A DNA stretch of 23,700 nucleotides from Pseudorhodobacter sp. (GTDB taxonomy: Bacteria; Pseudomonadota; Alphaproteobacteria; Rhodobacterales; Rhodobacteraceae), in the NCBI GenBank assembly GCA_014378345.1, contig JACMNW010000118.1, positions 1 through 23,700 of the forward strand. The letters run 5' to 3'. Below, piece after piece: positions 1 through 7,949 of the stretch. The position numbers and the translations under genes were made by a program. The notes below the pieces were generated by a model. That model did no database searches and was not told where the DNA came from. It worked only from the letters and a program-made list of their open reading frames with translations. The stretch's first letter is position 1. The number at the start of each line of letters is the position of its first letter.

Positions 1-599
1 CGGCCGCCGCCCAGGATGTTGTTGCTGCTAATGATAAAACAGCCCAGCCTGATCTTATGGGCAGGCTATATCGCCCTGAGGCGTTGGATGTGCCTGTGTT
101 AGTGTCGCGCGACGGGCCAATTTCTTCGATTGATCCGGGCGTGAACGCTGCGGCTTTGGCCAACGCTGATGTAGCGTCACCCGGGTTTGAGGATCAGGCA
201 GCGGCGATTGATGCTGCAATTCAGGTGGTTGCGGCAAATGCGCCAGCCGTTGAATTGCTGGCGGTGCGGCCATCATGGGTGCGGGTTCAATCTGCCGATG
301 GAACTGTGCTGTTTGAAAAAAATCTTGATGCGGGCGAACGGTATGTTGTGCCGCAACTTGAAGAACCTGCCCTATTGCGGGCCGGAAACTCTGGGTCGGT
401 GTATTTTGCCGTCAATGGGGTGACTTACGGCCCGGCGGCACCCGGCGCCCAGGTGGTCAAGAATGTGGTGCTGTCACCCGAATCGTTGATGGCAGCATAT
501 GTTGTGGCGGTTCCAACTGCCGATGTTGATCTGGCGCGGTTTGTTTCAATTGAAGCAAGCGATCTGATAGACACGCTTGTGCCTCCCCCTGCAGAATAG
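1..599 (+). CDS. RodZ-like protein, C-terminal part (DUF4115 domain), 5'-truncated by the window
   Basis: The reading frame is open from base 3 to the TAG at 597-599, so this is the 3' part of a gene that begins outside the window. About 198 residues are visible. The first ~80 are an Ala/Asp/Pro-rich low-complexity linker. The last ~110 contain a beta-rich segment with SWVRVQSADG, then VLFEKNLDAGE and LRAGNSGSVYFAVNG, which is the pattern of the DUF4115 domain at the C-terminus of RodZ and related helix-turn-helix membrane proteins. In RodZ the missing N-terminus would hold a cytoplasmic HTH domain and one membrane helix, and the domain seen here would be periplasmic. RodZ ties MreB to the elongation machinery, but in this group the equivalent protein is little studied, so a role in cell shape is inferred. 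The next gene on the same strand is ispG, 94 bases downstream. Confidence 0.75.
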   Translation, partial: AAAQDVVAANDKTAQPDLMGRLYRPEALDVPVLVSRDGPISSIDPGVNAAALANADVASPGFEDQAAAIDAAIQVVAANAPAVELLAVRPSWVRVQSADGTVLFEKNLDAGERYVVPQLEEPALLRAGNSGSVYFAVNGVTYGPAAPGAQVVKNVVLSPESLMAAYVVAVPTADVDLARFVSIEASDLIDTLVPPPAE

Positions 600-604
600 C
601 AAGA

Positions 605-654
605 CGCGGCGCAATTTTGCCGCGGTGGAGGTTGCTGTGCGGATGAGCCGCAGC
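605..654. other. two consecutive small hairpins between the RodZ-like gene and ispG
   Basis: Arms CGCGGC (605-610) and GCCGCG (619-624) enclose an 8-base loop. A second stem pairs TGCGG (638-642) with CCGCA (648-652) around a 5-base loop. Neither is followed by a T run, so they are not typical intrinsic terminators. The second lies inside the spacer of the proposed ispG promoter. Confidence 0.35.
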
Positions 655-660
655 TATCTG
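632..660 (+). promoter_or_regulatory. candidate sigma-70 promoter for ispG
   Basis: TTGCTG at 632-637 is separated by exactly 17 bases from TATCTG at 655-660. Transcription would start near 667, and the ispG start codon is at 694. A GAGG ribosome binding site lies at 682-685. This is based on consensus matching only. Confidence 0.35.
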
Positions 661-693
661 TTTCAATGAAAAAGACATAATGAGGCATAGTCG

Positions 694-1821
694 ATGTCGC
701 TGAATTCAATCCGGCCGTGGCGCAACGTGTACCGGCGTACATCGCGGCAGATCAGCGTTGGCAAGGTTCTGGTCGGGGGCGACGCGCCGATATCAGTGCA
801 GACCATGACCAATACCTTGACCACAGACATCAAGGCCACGATTGAACAGGTGCAGCGCTGTGCGATTGCGGGTGCTGATATTGTGCGGATATCTACCCCA
901 GATCAGGAAAGCACGCGCGCTTTGCGGGAGATTGTGGCGGAAAGCCCGGTGCCGATCGTTGCAGATATCCATTTTCACTACAAACGCGCGATTGAGGCGG
1001 CACAAGCGGGGGCGGCTTGTCTGCGGATCAACCCGGGCAATATTGGCGATGCCAAGCGGGTGGCCGAGGTTATTCGTGCGGCCAAGGATCATGGCTGTTC
1101 GATTCGCATAGGGGTGAATGCAGGGTCGCTGGAACGGCACTTGCTGGAAAAATACGGCGAGCCATGCCCCGACGCGATGGTAGAAAGCGGTCTTGATCAT
1201 ATCAAGTTGCTGCAGGACAACGATTTTCATGAATTCAAGATATCGGTAAAAGCATCTGACGTGTTTATGGCTGCTGCCGCGTATCAAAAGCTTGCTGAAG
1301 CTACGGATGCACCCATACATCTGGGGATAACCGAAGCGGGTGGATTGGTGTCCGGCACGGTAAAATCCGCCATCGGATTGGGCAACCTGCTGTGGAATGG
1401 GATTGGCGATACCATCCGGGTATCGCTGTCTGCCGACCCGGTGGAAGAGGTTAAAGTTGGCTTCGAGATATTGAAATCGCTTGGTCTAAGGCACCGGGGT
1501 GTCACGATAATTTCGTGTCCGTCCTGTGCGCGCCAAGGCTTTGATGTGATCAAGACAGTGTCGGCATTGGAAGACCGTTTGGCGCATATAACCACTTCGC
1601 TTAGCTTGTCGATCATTGGCTGTGTGGTCAACGGGCCGGGTGAGGCGTTGATGACCGACATCGGCTTTACTGGCGGTGGTGCAGGGTCGGGTATGGTCTA
1701 TCTGGCGGGCAAGCAGGTGCACAAGCTGGGCAACGAAAAGATGGTCGATCACATTGTTGAATTGGTGGAAAAGAAAGTGGCTGAACTGGATGCCGAAGCT
1801 GCGGCCGAGGCTGCGGAATAG
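694..1821 (+). CDS. ispG: (E)-4-hydroxy-3-methylbut-2-enyl diphosphate synthase (IspG/GcpE)
   Basis: IspG converts 2-C-methyl-D-erythritol 2,4-cyclodiphosphate to HMBPP, the penultimate step of the MEP isoprenoid pathway, using a [4Fe-4S] cluster in the cytoplasm. The 375-residue product has the expected length for the short, two-domain bacterial form. The N-terminal TIM barrel carries SVQTMTNT and VRISTPDQES, followed by ADIHFHYKRA and LRINPGNIG. The C-terminal cluster domain holds C275 and C278 (CPSCARQGFD) and C310 (CVVNGPGEA), with E317 as the fourth ligand; the spacing matches the E. coli enzyme. The Ala/Glu-rich tail after residue 360 looks dispensable. The ATG at 694 is preceded by GAGG at 682-685. 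The TAG stop directly abuts the stop codon of the convergent DsbA-family gene, with no bases between. Confidence 0.97.
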   Translation: MSLNSIRPWRNVYRRTSRQISVGKVLVGGDAPISVQTMTNTLTTDIKATIEQVQRCAIAGADIVRISTPDQESTRALREIVAESPVPIVADIHFHYKRAIEAAQAGAACLRINPGNIGDAKRVAEVIRAAKDHGCSIRIGVNAGSLERHLLEKYGEPCPDAMVESGLDHIKLLQDNDFHEFKISVKASDVFMAAAAYQKLAEATDAPIHLGITEAGGLVSGTVKSAIGLGNLLWNGIGDTIRVSLSADPVEEVKVGFEILKSLGLRHRGVTIISCPSCARQGFDVIKTVSALEDRLAHITTSLSLSIIGCVVNGPGEALMTDIGFTGGGAGSGMVYLAGKQVHKLGNEKMVDHIVELVEKKVAELDAEAAAEAAE

Positions 1822-2568
1822 TCAGCCTTTCCGTTCGTCAGCAACAATTTCGCGCATGCCATCAAGCGGCACATAGCCCCGAATCAAGGCCTTTTGAACC
1901 ACAAAAGTCGGTGTGCCGTCGATCTGCATCGCAGTCCCAAGGGCGCGGTTGGCGGCAATAACATCTGTCACTTCAGACGTTTGCATCCGGGCGTTAATGG
2001 CTGCGGGATCAAGGCCCAAATCGGCGGAAATTTTATCGAGTGCCGCGGCTGTTATGTCGGCACGCATCACCATGAGTGTCTCATGTGCAGACTCATAGGC
2101 CGCGTCGCCGCCGAGTTGGTGCACAGCAATCGCGAAGCGGGATGCAAGATCGGATTCCTCGCCAAGTATTGGATATTCCTTAAGAATAAAGCGAATATTG
2201 CCGTCTGATTTTACCAATTCAGCAATTTCTGCATTCGCCTTTTTGCAATAGCTGCACCGATAATCCATGAATTCGATGATGGTGATATCGCCGTCTTTGT
2301 TGCCGCCGACCCAGTCTGTAGCGCTGTTAAAAAGGGCAGCTTTGTTGTCTTGCACAAGATTGACATCAGCCTGTGCCCCGGTCGCGGCATCACGGTCTTT
2401 CAGGACCTGAATCGCCTCCATGATGACTTCTGGATTTTCCAGCAAATAGGCGCGAACCTCGTCGCGAAATGCGGCGCGGTCTTTGGCGGAAAGGTCTTCT
2501 AAATCAGCGGCATAGGCTTGGGTGTTAAAGCAAATCGCAAATGTGGCTGCGCATATAGAACGTATCAT
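1822..2568 (-). CDS. DsbA-family thiol-disulfide oxidoreductase, exported
   Basis: This is a periplasmic thioredoxin-fold protein of the DSBA family, expected to make or shuffle disulfides in exported proteins. From the ATG at 2568 it has 248 residues. A signal peptide covers about residues 1-20, with likely cleavage after AYA. An N-terminal helical segment with YLLENPEVIMEAI (about 41-53) matches the ScsC-type N-terminal extension seen in many alphaproteobacterial DsbA-like proteins. The active site is CSYC (C105, C108) after EFMDYR, and the cis-proline is P220 in GTPTF. The frame is open further upstream (to 2607), but the ATG at 2568 has GGAGA just before it and starts exactly at the signal peptide. 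It is divergent from the amidase gene and stop-to-stop with ispG. Whether it acts as an oxidase or an isomerase cannot be told from the sequence. Confidence 0.9.
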   Translation of the reverse strand: MIRSICAATFAICFNTQAYAADLEDLSAKDRAAFRDEVRAYLLENPEVIMEAIQVLKDRDAATGAQADVNLVQDNKAALFNSATDWVGGNKDGDITIIEFMDYRCSYCKKANAEIAELVKSDGNIRFILKEYPILGEESDLASRFAIAVHQLGGDAAYESAHETLMVMRADITAAALDKISADLGLDPAAINARMQTSEVTDVIAANRALGTAMQIDGTPTFVVQKALIRGYVPLDGMREIVADERKG

Positions 2569-2727
2569 GGTGTCTCCGTCGCGACGCGGTGCCGCCAAGT
2601 TCTTCATTGTGCCCCATGGGGGCTATTTCGCGCAACATTGCATATCGTCGTCGCCAAGGAAACCATACGCCCGCTTGACCAGACCCGCAGCGCGCGACAC
2701 AGTTGCGAAAAATATAGAGGCGGCGGG
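2569..2727. promoter_or_regulatory. divergent intergenic region between the DsbA-like and amidase genes
   Basis: This 159-base stretch must hold the promoters of both divergent genes. On the plus strand TTGACC (2675-2680) is followed 17 bases later by the poor -10 CACAGT (2698-2703). A GAGG at 2717-2720 is the ribosome binding site of the amidase start at 2728. No operator-like palindrome was recognised. Confidence 0.3.
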
Positions 2728-4011
2728 ATGCAGGTTACAAATCACGGGGTGGTGATCCATGCATTTGGGTGGTCGTTCAAGGCGCGGTTGGCCAAATTTG
2801 TTAGGGCTTTTATCTGTGCTTTATCCGTGCTTTTTGCGTGCTTTCTTGTGGCGCCGCAGATCAGTGCCGCGCAAGATTTGTCGGTGCTGGCAAAGCTTGA
2901 TGTTGCTGAAACGTCGTTTGGGGATACCGGGCCCGATGTCGAGGTTGTGCTTGCCCTTTCGCAACCTGTGCCCTGGCGCACGCGGGTCTTGGCCGATCCA
3001 CCAAGATTGATATTGGATTTTCGCGAAGTTGATTTCGGACCGATTGCAAATGTTCCGGTGCGATCAGCCCATATCAAAGCCGTTCGCGCTGGGATTTTCA
3101 GGCCCGGATGGTCGCGCTTGGTGTTGGAATTGGACGGGCCCTACATGGTTACACGGGCTGAAATGGGCACCGAAGGCGCGCAGGTTCACGTCATTGTGCG
3201 GCTTGGTCCCGTGGATGCCGCCGTTTTTGCGAAAGCTGCGGCTGTGCCGGAACCATTGGATTGGGCATTGCCGACCCCCACAACGCCTTTGCGCCCCACG
3301 CAGGACAAGAACGACAGGATGGTCGTGGTGCTTGATCCGGGGCATGGCGGCATTGACCCCGGGGCAGAACGAAACGGTCAATCGGAGGCCAAGCTGATGT
3401 TGGCGTTCGCGCAGCAGTTGAAAGAGCTGTTGCTGCGGGAAGGGGTGTTCAAAGTTGTGATGACGCGGGAGGATGATATTTTTGTGCCGCTGGAAACGCG
3501 CATCTCAATTGCGAGGGCAGAAAGCGCGGATTTGCTGATCTCACTTCATGCGGATGCGCTGGAGGAGGGGGAGGCCGTTGGCGCAGTTATCTACACGTTG
3601 TCGGGCGAGGCAAGCGAAGCCGCAGCATCCACTTTGGCAGAACGCCATGACCGGAATGATTTGTTGGCGGGGGTCAATCTGGCGGGGCAGGACGATCTGG
3701 TTGCAACGGTTTTGATGGATATGGCGCGCACTGAAACAGCACCCAGAACGGCGCGCTTGGCGGCATCCTTGGAAGAGGCGATGAAATCGGCTGATCTGAA
3801 AATGCACCGGGTACCGTTGCAATCGGCCGGGTTTTCTGTGCTGAAATCGCCCGATATCCCATCTGTCCTCATCGAATTGGGGTTTCTTTCAAGCCCGCGG
3901 GATTTGGCGCGGCTTACGGATGGCACATGGCGCGCGCGGATGGCAGAGGCAATTCGCGACGGGGTGATGATCTGGGTACAAGAAGATGCGGCCTTGCAAG
4001 GATTGCGCTGA
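2728..4011 (+). CDS. amiC: N-acetylmuramoyl-L-alanine amidase (AMIN + Amidase_3, AmiC-like)
   Basis: This zinc amidase cleaves the amide bond between N-acetylmuramic acid and the stem peptide, normally in the periplasm during septum splitting. From the ATG at 2728 it has 427 residues. A signal peptide covers about 1-48 (long n-region, hydrophobic FICALSVLFACFLVA, then AQISAA). An AMIN domain (about 50-160, including VPWRTRVLADPPRLILDF) would localise it to peptidoglycan. An Amidase_3 domain covers about 197-420. Zinc and catalytic residues are all present: H206 (DPGHGG), E220 (NGQSEAKL), H274 (SLHAD) and E383 (LIELGFLS). The frame is open back to 2518, but that would overlap the divergent gene and lacks a signal peptide at its start, whereas 2728 has GAGG seven bases upstream. 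It is followed by PBP1a, a common pairing in Rhodobacteraceae. AmiC is the closest named relative; orthology is inferred. Confidence 0.93.
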   Translation: MQVTNHGVVIHAFGWSFKARLAKFVRAFICALSVLFACFLVAPQISAAQDLSVLAKLDVAETSFGDTGPDVEVVLALSQPVPWRTRVLADPPRLILDFREVDFGPIANVPVRSAHIKAVRAGIFRPGWSRLVLELDGPYMVTRAEMGTEGAQVHVIVRLGPVDAAVFAKAAAVPEPLDWALPTPTTPLRPTQDKNDRMVVVLDPGHGGIDPGAERNGQSEAKLMLAFAQQLKELLLREGVFKVVMTREDDIFVPLETRISIARAESADLLISLHADALEEGEAVGAVIYTLSGEASEAAASTLAERHDRNDLLAGVNLAGQDDLVATVLMDMARTETAPRTARLAASLEEAMKSADLKMHRVPLQSAGFSVLKSPDIPSVLIELGFLSSPRDLARLTDGTWRARMAEAIRDGVMIWVQEDAALQGLR

Positions 4012-4060
4012 AAGTAACCCTATTGTGCGGGCCTAAATAGCGGTGCCGCGTCGCTTGGTT

Positions 4061-4090
4061 TTGACCTTTGGGGTTTGGGGCGTGTATAAG
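4061..4090 (+). promoter_or_regulatory. strong sigma-70-like promoter for the PBP1a gene
   Basis: TTGACC at 4061-4066 and TATAAG at 4085-4090 are separated by 18 bases. The predicted start site, near 4097, leaves an mRNA leader of only about 20-25 bases before the GTG start. The promoter lies in the 103-109-base gap after the amidase stop, so PBP1a can be expressed independently of the amidase gene. Confidence 0.55.
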
Positions 4091-4120
4091 GTGGTTTGAA
4101 ATGAATTCGGGGCGGTGTCG

Positions 4121-6673
4121 GTGATCAGATTTATCGGGTCTTTCTTGGGCGGTATCTTTACCGCACTGACACTGGGCACCTTGTTTGGTGCCTTGACGAT
4201 TGGTGGCATTTTTTACAGCTATACCCGTGATCTTCCCAGCCATGAAAGTCTTGCCCAATATACACCGCTGACCATCAGCCGGATTTATTCTGGCGAAGGG
4301 CAGATGATTGATGAATTCGCCAAAGAACGGCGGTTGTTCGTGCCTGCCGAAGAAATACCCGATCTGGTGAAACATGCCTTTGTGGCGGCTGAAGACCAGC
4401 GGTTTTATACCCACCACGGTTATGATGCGACGGGCATGGTTGCGGCGTTTCGCGATGCGATTTTATCGCGCGGGCGCAATGTGCGCGGGGCATCGACCAT
4501 CACCCAGCAGGTGATGAAAAACTTCCTTCTGTCAGGGGACCGCAGTGCCGAGCGCAAGATCAAAGAGATTATTCTTGCCGTGCGGTTGGAAGAGACGCTG
4601 TCTAAAGAAAAAATCCTTGAGTTGTATTTGAACGAGATTTTTCTGGGCCAGAATTCCTATGGTGTTGCTGCCGCTGCGCAAACCTATTTCAACAAAACGC
4701 TGGGTGATTTGACGCCGGGTGAGGCGGCTTATCTTGCCACGCTGCCAAAAGCGCCGTCTGAGTTGCACCCGGTTCGTAACAAAGACCGCGCATTGGAGCG
4801 CCGCACTTATGTTTTAAATCGTATGGCCGAAGATGGCTATATTACGCCCGCAGTTGCGAAATCAGAAGCGGCGCTGCCGCTTTTGTCCGTTCAGAATGGG
4901 GACTATCCGGCGTTCAGGGAATCTTTGCCGCCGCGTGATTACTTCACCGATGAAATTCGCCGCCAGCTTTCCGGCACTTTTGGGGAAGCGGAATTTTTTG
5001 GCGGTGGTTTGACAATTCGGGCGACTGTCGATCCCGATTTGCAAAGTGAAGCTGCCAGCGCCTTGCGCACGGGGCTTGAAAAGTTTGATCGGGGCCAAGG
5101 CGTGTGGCGCGGCACGCGGCAGGTGATTGCGCCTGAAAAACTGGGGTCGCAGGCAGATTGGCGTGCGGCACTGTTGGAATTGAAGCTGCCGCGCGATGTG
5201 GCCGGATGGCATCCGGCAGTGGTGCTTGAGGTGGGCGATGACCGCGCCCGTATTGGCATTGAAGGGGTCAAGGAAACTGAGGGTGGTGATTTCATTCCCG
5301 CCGAAGATGTGACTTGGGCGCGCAAACGGCTTGAAGACGGCAGTTTGGGCAAGAAGGCCAAGACACCGGGCGATCTGGTAATGGTGGGGGATGTGGTTTT
5401 GGTGCGGGCCGTGACCAAGGACGAGGACGGCAGTTTCCTGCGTTGGTCCTTGCGCCAAGTGCCTGAAGTGCAAGGCGGCTTTATGGCGATGGACGTGAAC
5501 ACGGGCCGTGTTCTGGCGATGCAGGGTGGGTTTTCGTATCAGGATTCGACCTTTAACCGGGCCACGCAGGCCACGCGGCAACCGGGATCCAGCTTTAAAC
5601 CGTTTGTCTATGCGGCAGCACTTGATTCAGGGTTTTTCCCGTCAACCATCGTGGTTGATGCCCCGATTGAAGTTGATACACCACAAGGGCTGTGGCGGCC
5701 CAAGAATGCGTCAAACCAATTCTACGGACCCACGCCGATGCGCACCGGGATCGAACAATCGCGCAACTTGATGACGGTGCGGATTGCCCAGGAAATCGGG
5801 ATGCAGACAGTGGCAAGCTATGCCGAACGGTTCGGCGTGTATGACCGGATGGATCAGTTTTTGGCAAATTCGCTTGGGGCGCAGGAAACCACGCTGTTCA
5901 AGATGGTGGCCGCCTATGCCATGTTTGCCAATGGCGGCGAACGGGTGGAACCCACGCTGGTGGACCGGGTGCAGGACCGCAACGGCAAAACAATATACCG
6001 CCATGATCAGCGCACTTGCGACGATTGCCGCACTGCCAGCCTTAAACCCGGAGTGGTGCCACAAATTACGTCAAATCGCGAACGGGTGATGGACGCGATT
6101 ACTGCCTATCAGCTGACGTCGATGTTGGAGGGCGTGGTGCAACGCGGAACCGCGCGCGGGATCAACCTGCCGGTGCCATTTGCCGGCAAAACCGGCACGA
6201 CCAATGATGCCAAGGATGTGTGGTTCATTGGATTTACATCAAACATCGTGGCCGGGTGTTATATCGGGTTTGACCAGCCACGCACGCTGGGTAGCGACGC
6301 GTCCGGGGCCGGGTTCTGCGGACCTGTGTTCCAATCGTTTATGCAAACAGCAGTCAAGAAATATGGTGGCTCGAAGTTTTTGGTGCCACCGGGCGGATAC
6401 TTTATGAATATGGACCGCTTTACAGGATCGCCGCTGCCCGAAGGGGCCGTGGGCGATAATGTTGTGGCGGAATACTTCCGCGACGGTGAAGAGCCTTTGT
6501 TTGGAGTGCTGGTCGATGGTGGTTTTGGCATGGGTGAAAACCTGCCACTGTTTGCATATGGTGAAACCGGTGGCGATGAAGGTGGCACAACGGTTACAAC
6601 AGCGACGGGTGCAACCAAGGTCATTCCCGGCAAAGCAGATTTTGGCACGGTCAGTTCGGGTGGGCTTTATTAA
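4121..6673 (+). CDS. mrcA: class A penicillin-binding protein 1a (bifunctional transglycosylase/transpeptidase)
   Basis: PBP1a polymerises lipid II into glycan strands and cross-links the stem peptides at the outer face of the inner membrane. From GTG 4121 it has 850 residues. One membrane anchor covers about 8-34. The GT51 glycosyltransferase domain (about 50-220) has the catalytic E91 in EDQRFYTHHG, then GASTITQQVMKN and the downstream KEKILELYLNE motif. An OB-like insert follows at about 320-440. The transpeptidase domain carries SSFK (S490 nucleophile, K493), SRN (547-549) and KTGT (690-693). All catalytic motifs are intact, so it should be active and beta-lactam sensitive. Two GTG codons can serve as start, 4115 and 4121. 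I prefer 4121 because GGGG at 4109-4112 is then 8 bases upstream and the product begins MIRF, as I recall for relatives; 4115 would add two residues. Confidence 0.95.
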   Translation: MIRFIGSFLGGIFTALTLGTLFGALTIGGIFYSYTRDLPSHESLAQYTPLTISRIYSGEGQMIDEFAKERRLFVPAEEIPDLVKHAFVAAEDQRFYTHHGYDATGMVAAFRDAILSRGRNVRGASTITQQVMKNFLLSGDRSAERKIKEIILAVRLEETLSKEKILELYLNEIFLGQNSYGVAAAAQTYFNKTLGDLTPGEAAYLATLPKAPSELHPVRNKDRALERRTYVLNRMAEDGYITPAVAKSEAALPLLSVQNGDYPAFRESLPPRDYFTDEIRRQLSGTFGEAEFFGGGLTIRATVDPDLQSEAASALRTGLEKFDRGQGVWRGTRQVIAPEKLGSQADWRAALLELKLPRDVAGWHPAVVLEVGDDRARIGIEGVKETEGGDFIPAEDVTWARKRLEDGSLGKKAKTPGDLVMVGDVVLVRAVTKDEDGSFLRWSLRQVPEVQGGFMAMDVNTGRVLAMQGGFSYQDSTFNRATQATRQPGSSFKPFVYAAALDSGFFPSTIVVDAPIEVDTPQGLWRPKNASNQFYGPTPMRTGIEQSRNLMTVRIAQEIGMQTVASYAERFGVYDRMDQFLANSLGAQETTLFKMVAAYAMFANGGERVEPTLVDRVQDRNGKTIYRHDQRTCDDCRTASLKPGVVPQITSNRERVMDAITAYQLTSMLEGVVQRGTARGINLPVPFAGKTGTTNDAKDVWFIGFTSNIVAGCYIGFDQPRTLGSDASGAGFCGPVFQSFMQTAVKKYGGSKFLVPPGGYFMNMDRFTGSPLPEGAVGDNVVAEYFRDGEEPLFGVLVDGGFGMGENLPLFAYGETGGDEGGTTVTTATGATKVIPGKADFGTVSSGGLY

Positions 6674-6689
6674 CCCGCGTGTCACGGCC

Positions 6690-6718
6690 TTGCCCGCACC
6701 ACACCTTGCCGCTATCAC
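6690..6718 (+). promoter_or_regulatory. candidate promoter for prfB
   Basis: TTGCCC (6690-6695) and TATCAC (6713-6718) are 17 bases apart in the 76-base gap between the PBP1a and prfB genes. Consensus match only; read-through from the upstream gene is equally possible because no terminator is visible. Confidence 0.3.
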
Positions 6719-6749
6719 ACGGCAAACATATGCTTAAGGACCTGATGCC

Positions 6750-7877
6750 ATGCGCGCCGAGACGTTGAACAATGTGGAGGCAATCCGCAAATCTGTGAAG
6801 CTGCTGGCGCAGCGGATGGATTACGAGACGGCGTCGCATCGGCTGGAAGAATTTGACGCACTGATTGAGGCGCCAGATCTGTGGAATGACCCCGCCAAGG
6901 CGCAAAAGCTGATGCGCGCGCGCCAAGGACTGCTGGATGCGCTGTCAACTTACAAGCTGATATCAACTGGCTTGGCCGACAATGTGGAATTGATTGAACT
7001 TGGCGAGGCCGAGGGCGATGAAGAGATTATCGCGGAGGCCGAAACATCTTTGAAGGCCTTGGTAACGCTGGCTGCAGCAAAAGAGCTTGAAGCGTTGTTG
7101 GATGGCGAGGCGGACGGCAACGACACGTTCCTTGAGATCAATGCAGGCGCTGGCGGCACGGAAAGCTGTGACTGGGCCAGTATGCTGGCGCGGATGTATG
7201 TGCGTTGGGCGGAAAAGAAGGGCTACAAGGTTGAATTGCAGGCAGAAAGTGCTGGTGATGAAACTGGGATTAAGTCTGCGTCGTATAAGATCAGCGGAAC
7301 CAATGCCTATGGATGGCTAAAGTCTGAATCCGGCGTGCACCGCCTTGTGCGGATATCGCCCTACGATTCGGCGGCCAAGCGGCATACCTCATTCAGCTCG
7401 ATCTGGGTATATCCGGTGGTGGATGACAACATCGAGATTGATATTCCGGCGAATGACATTCGGATTGATACCTACCGTTCGTCAGGAGCAGGCGGGCAGC
7501 ACGTCAACACCACCGATTCCGCCGTGCGCATTACCCATATTCCGTCTGGCATTGTGGTGACGAGTTCGGAAAAATCGCAGCACCAGAACCGGGCCAACTG
7601 TATGGATGCGTTGAAGTCGCGGCTGTACCAAGTGGAGATGGACAAGCGCAACGCATCAATTAACGCGCAGCATGAAAGCAAGGGTGACGCCGGGTGGGGC
7701 AACCAGATCCGGTCTTATGTCTTGCAGCCTTATCAGATGGTCAAAGACCTGCGCACGCGGTTTGAGACGTCCGATACCAGCGGTGTCCTGGACGGTGATC
7801 TGGATGGTTTCATGGCGGCGACGCTGGCTATGCAGGTATCCGGCAAGTCGCGGTCAGAGGCGATGGGCGACGATTGA
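6750..7877 (+). CDS. prfB: peptide chain release factor 2
   Basis: RF2 recognises UGA and UAA stop codons in the ribosomal A site and triggers peptidyl-tRNA hydrolysis. The 375-residue protein is full length. It has a helical N-terminal domain (1-110), the decoding domain with SPY at 203-205 in GVHRLVRISPYDSA, and the universal GGQ at 248-250 in SSGAGGQHVNTTDS, whose Gln contacts the peptidyl-transferase centre. E. coli uses SPF at the decoding position; SPY is, as I recall, usual in alphaproteobacteria. The N-terminal domain reads through in a single frame, so the autoregulatory +1 frameshift known from E. coli prfB is absent. The ATG at 6750 follows AAGGA at 6736-6740. It is convergent with the bactofilin gene, with a terminator hairpin between them. 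Confidence 0.97.
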   Translation: MRAETLNNVEAIRKSVKLLAQRMDYETASHRLEEFDALIEAPDLWNDPAKAQKLMRARQGLLDALSTYKLISTGLADNVELIELGEAEGDEEIIAEAETSLKALVTLAAAKELEALLDGEADGNDTFLEINAGAGGTESCDWASMLARMYVRWAEKKGYKVELQAESAGDETGIKSASYKISGTNAYGWLKSESGVHRLVRISPYDSAAKRHTSFSSIWVYPVVDDNIEIDIPANDIRIDTYRSSGAGGQHVNTTDSAVRITHIPSGIVVTSSEKSQHQNRANCMDALKSRLYQVEMDKRNASINAQHESKGDAGWGNQIRSYVLQPYQMVKDLRTRFETSDTSGVLDGDLDGFMAATLAMQVSGKSRSEAMGDD

Positions 7878-7894
7878 TACATCGGCCAGCTTTT

Positions 7895-7925
7895 AAAATA
7901 CAAAGGGCACCGCTTGGGTGCCCTT
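7895..7925 (-). terminator. rho-independent terminator of the M23-bactofilin operon
   Basis: A perfect 9-bp stem pairs AAGGGCACC (7903-7911) with GGTGCCCTT (7917-7925) around a 5-base loop. Read on the minus strand it is followed by a T-rich tail (TTGTATTTT, ending near 7895), so it serves bactofilin. The plus-strand side has no T run, so it would be a weak terminator for prfB. Confidence 0.75.
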
Positions 7926-7949
7926 GTCCGTAAATCGATCTGTGGAAAA

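Noticed and set aside
2518..2727. N-terminal extension of the amidase to 2518
   Set aside because: It would overlap the divergent DsbA-like gene and bury the signal peptide. The ATG at 2728 with GAGG is better.
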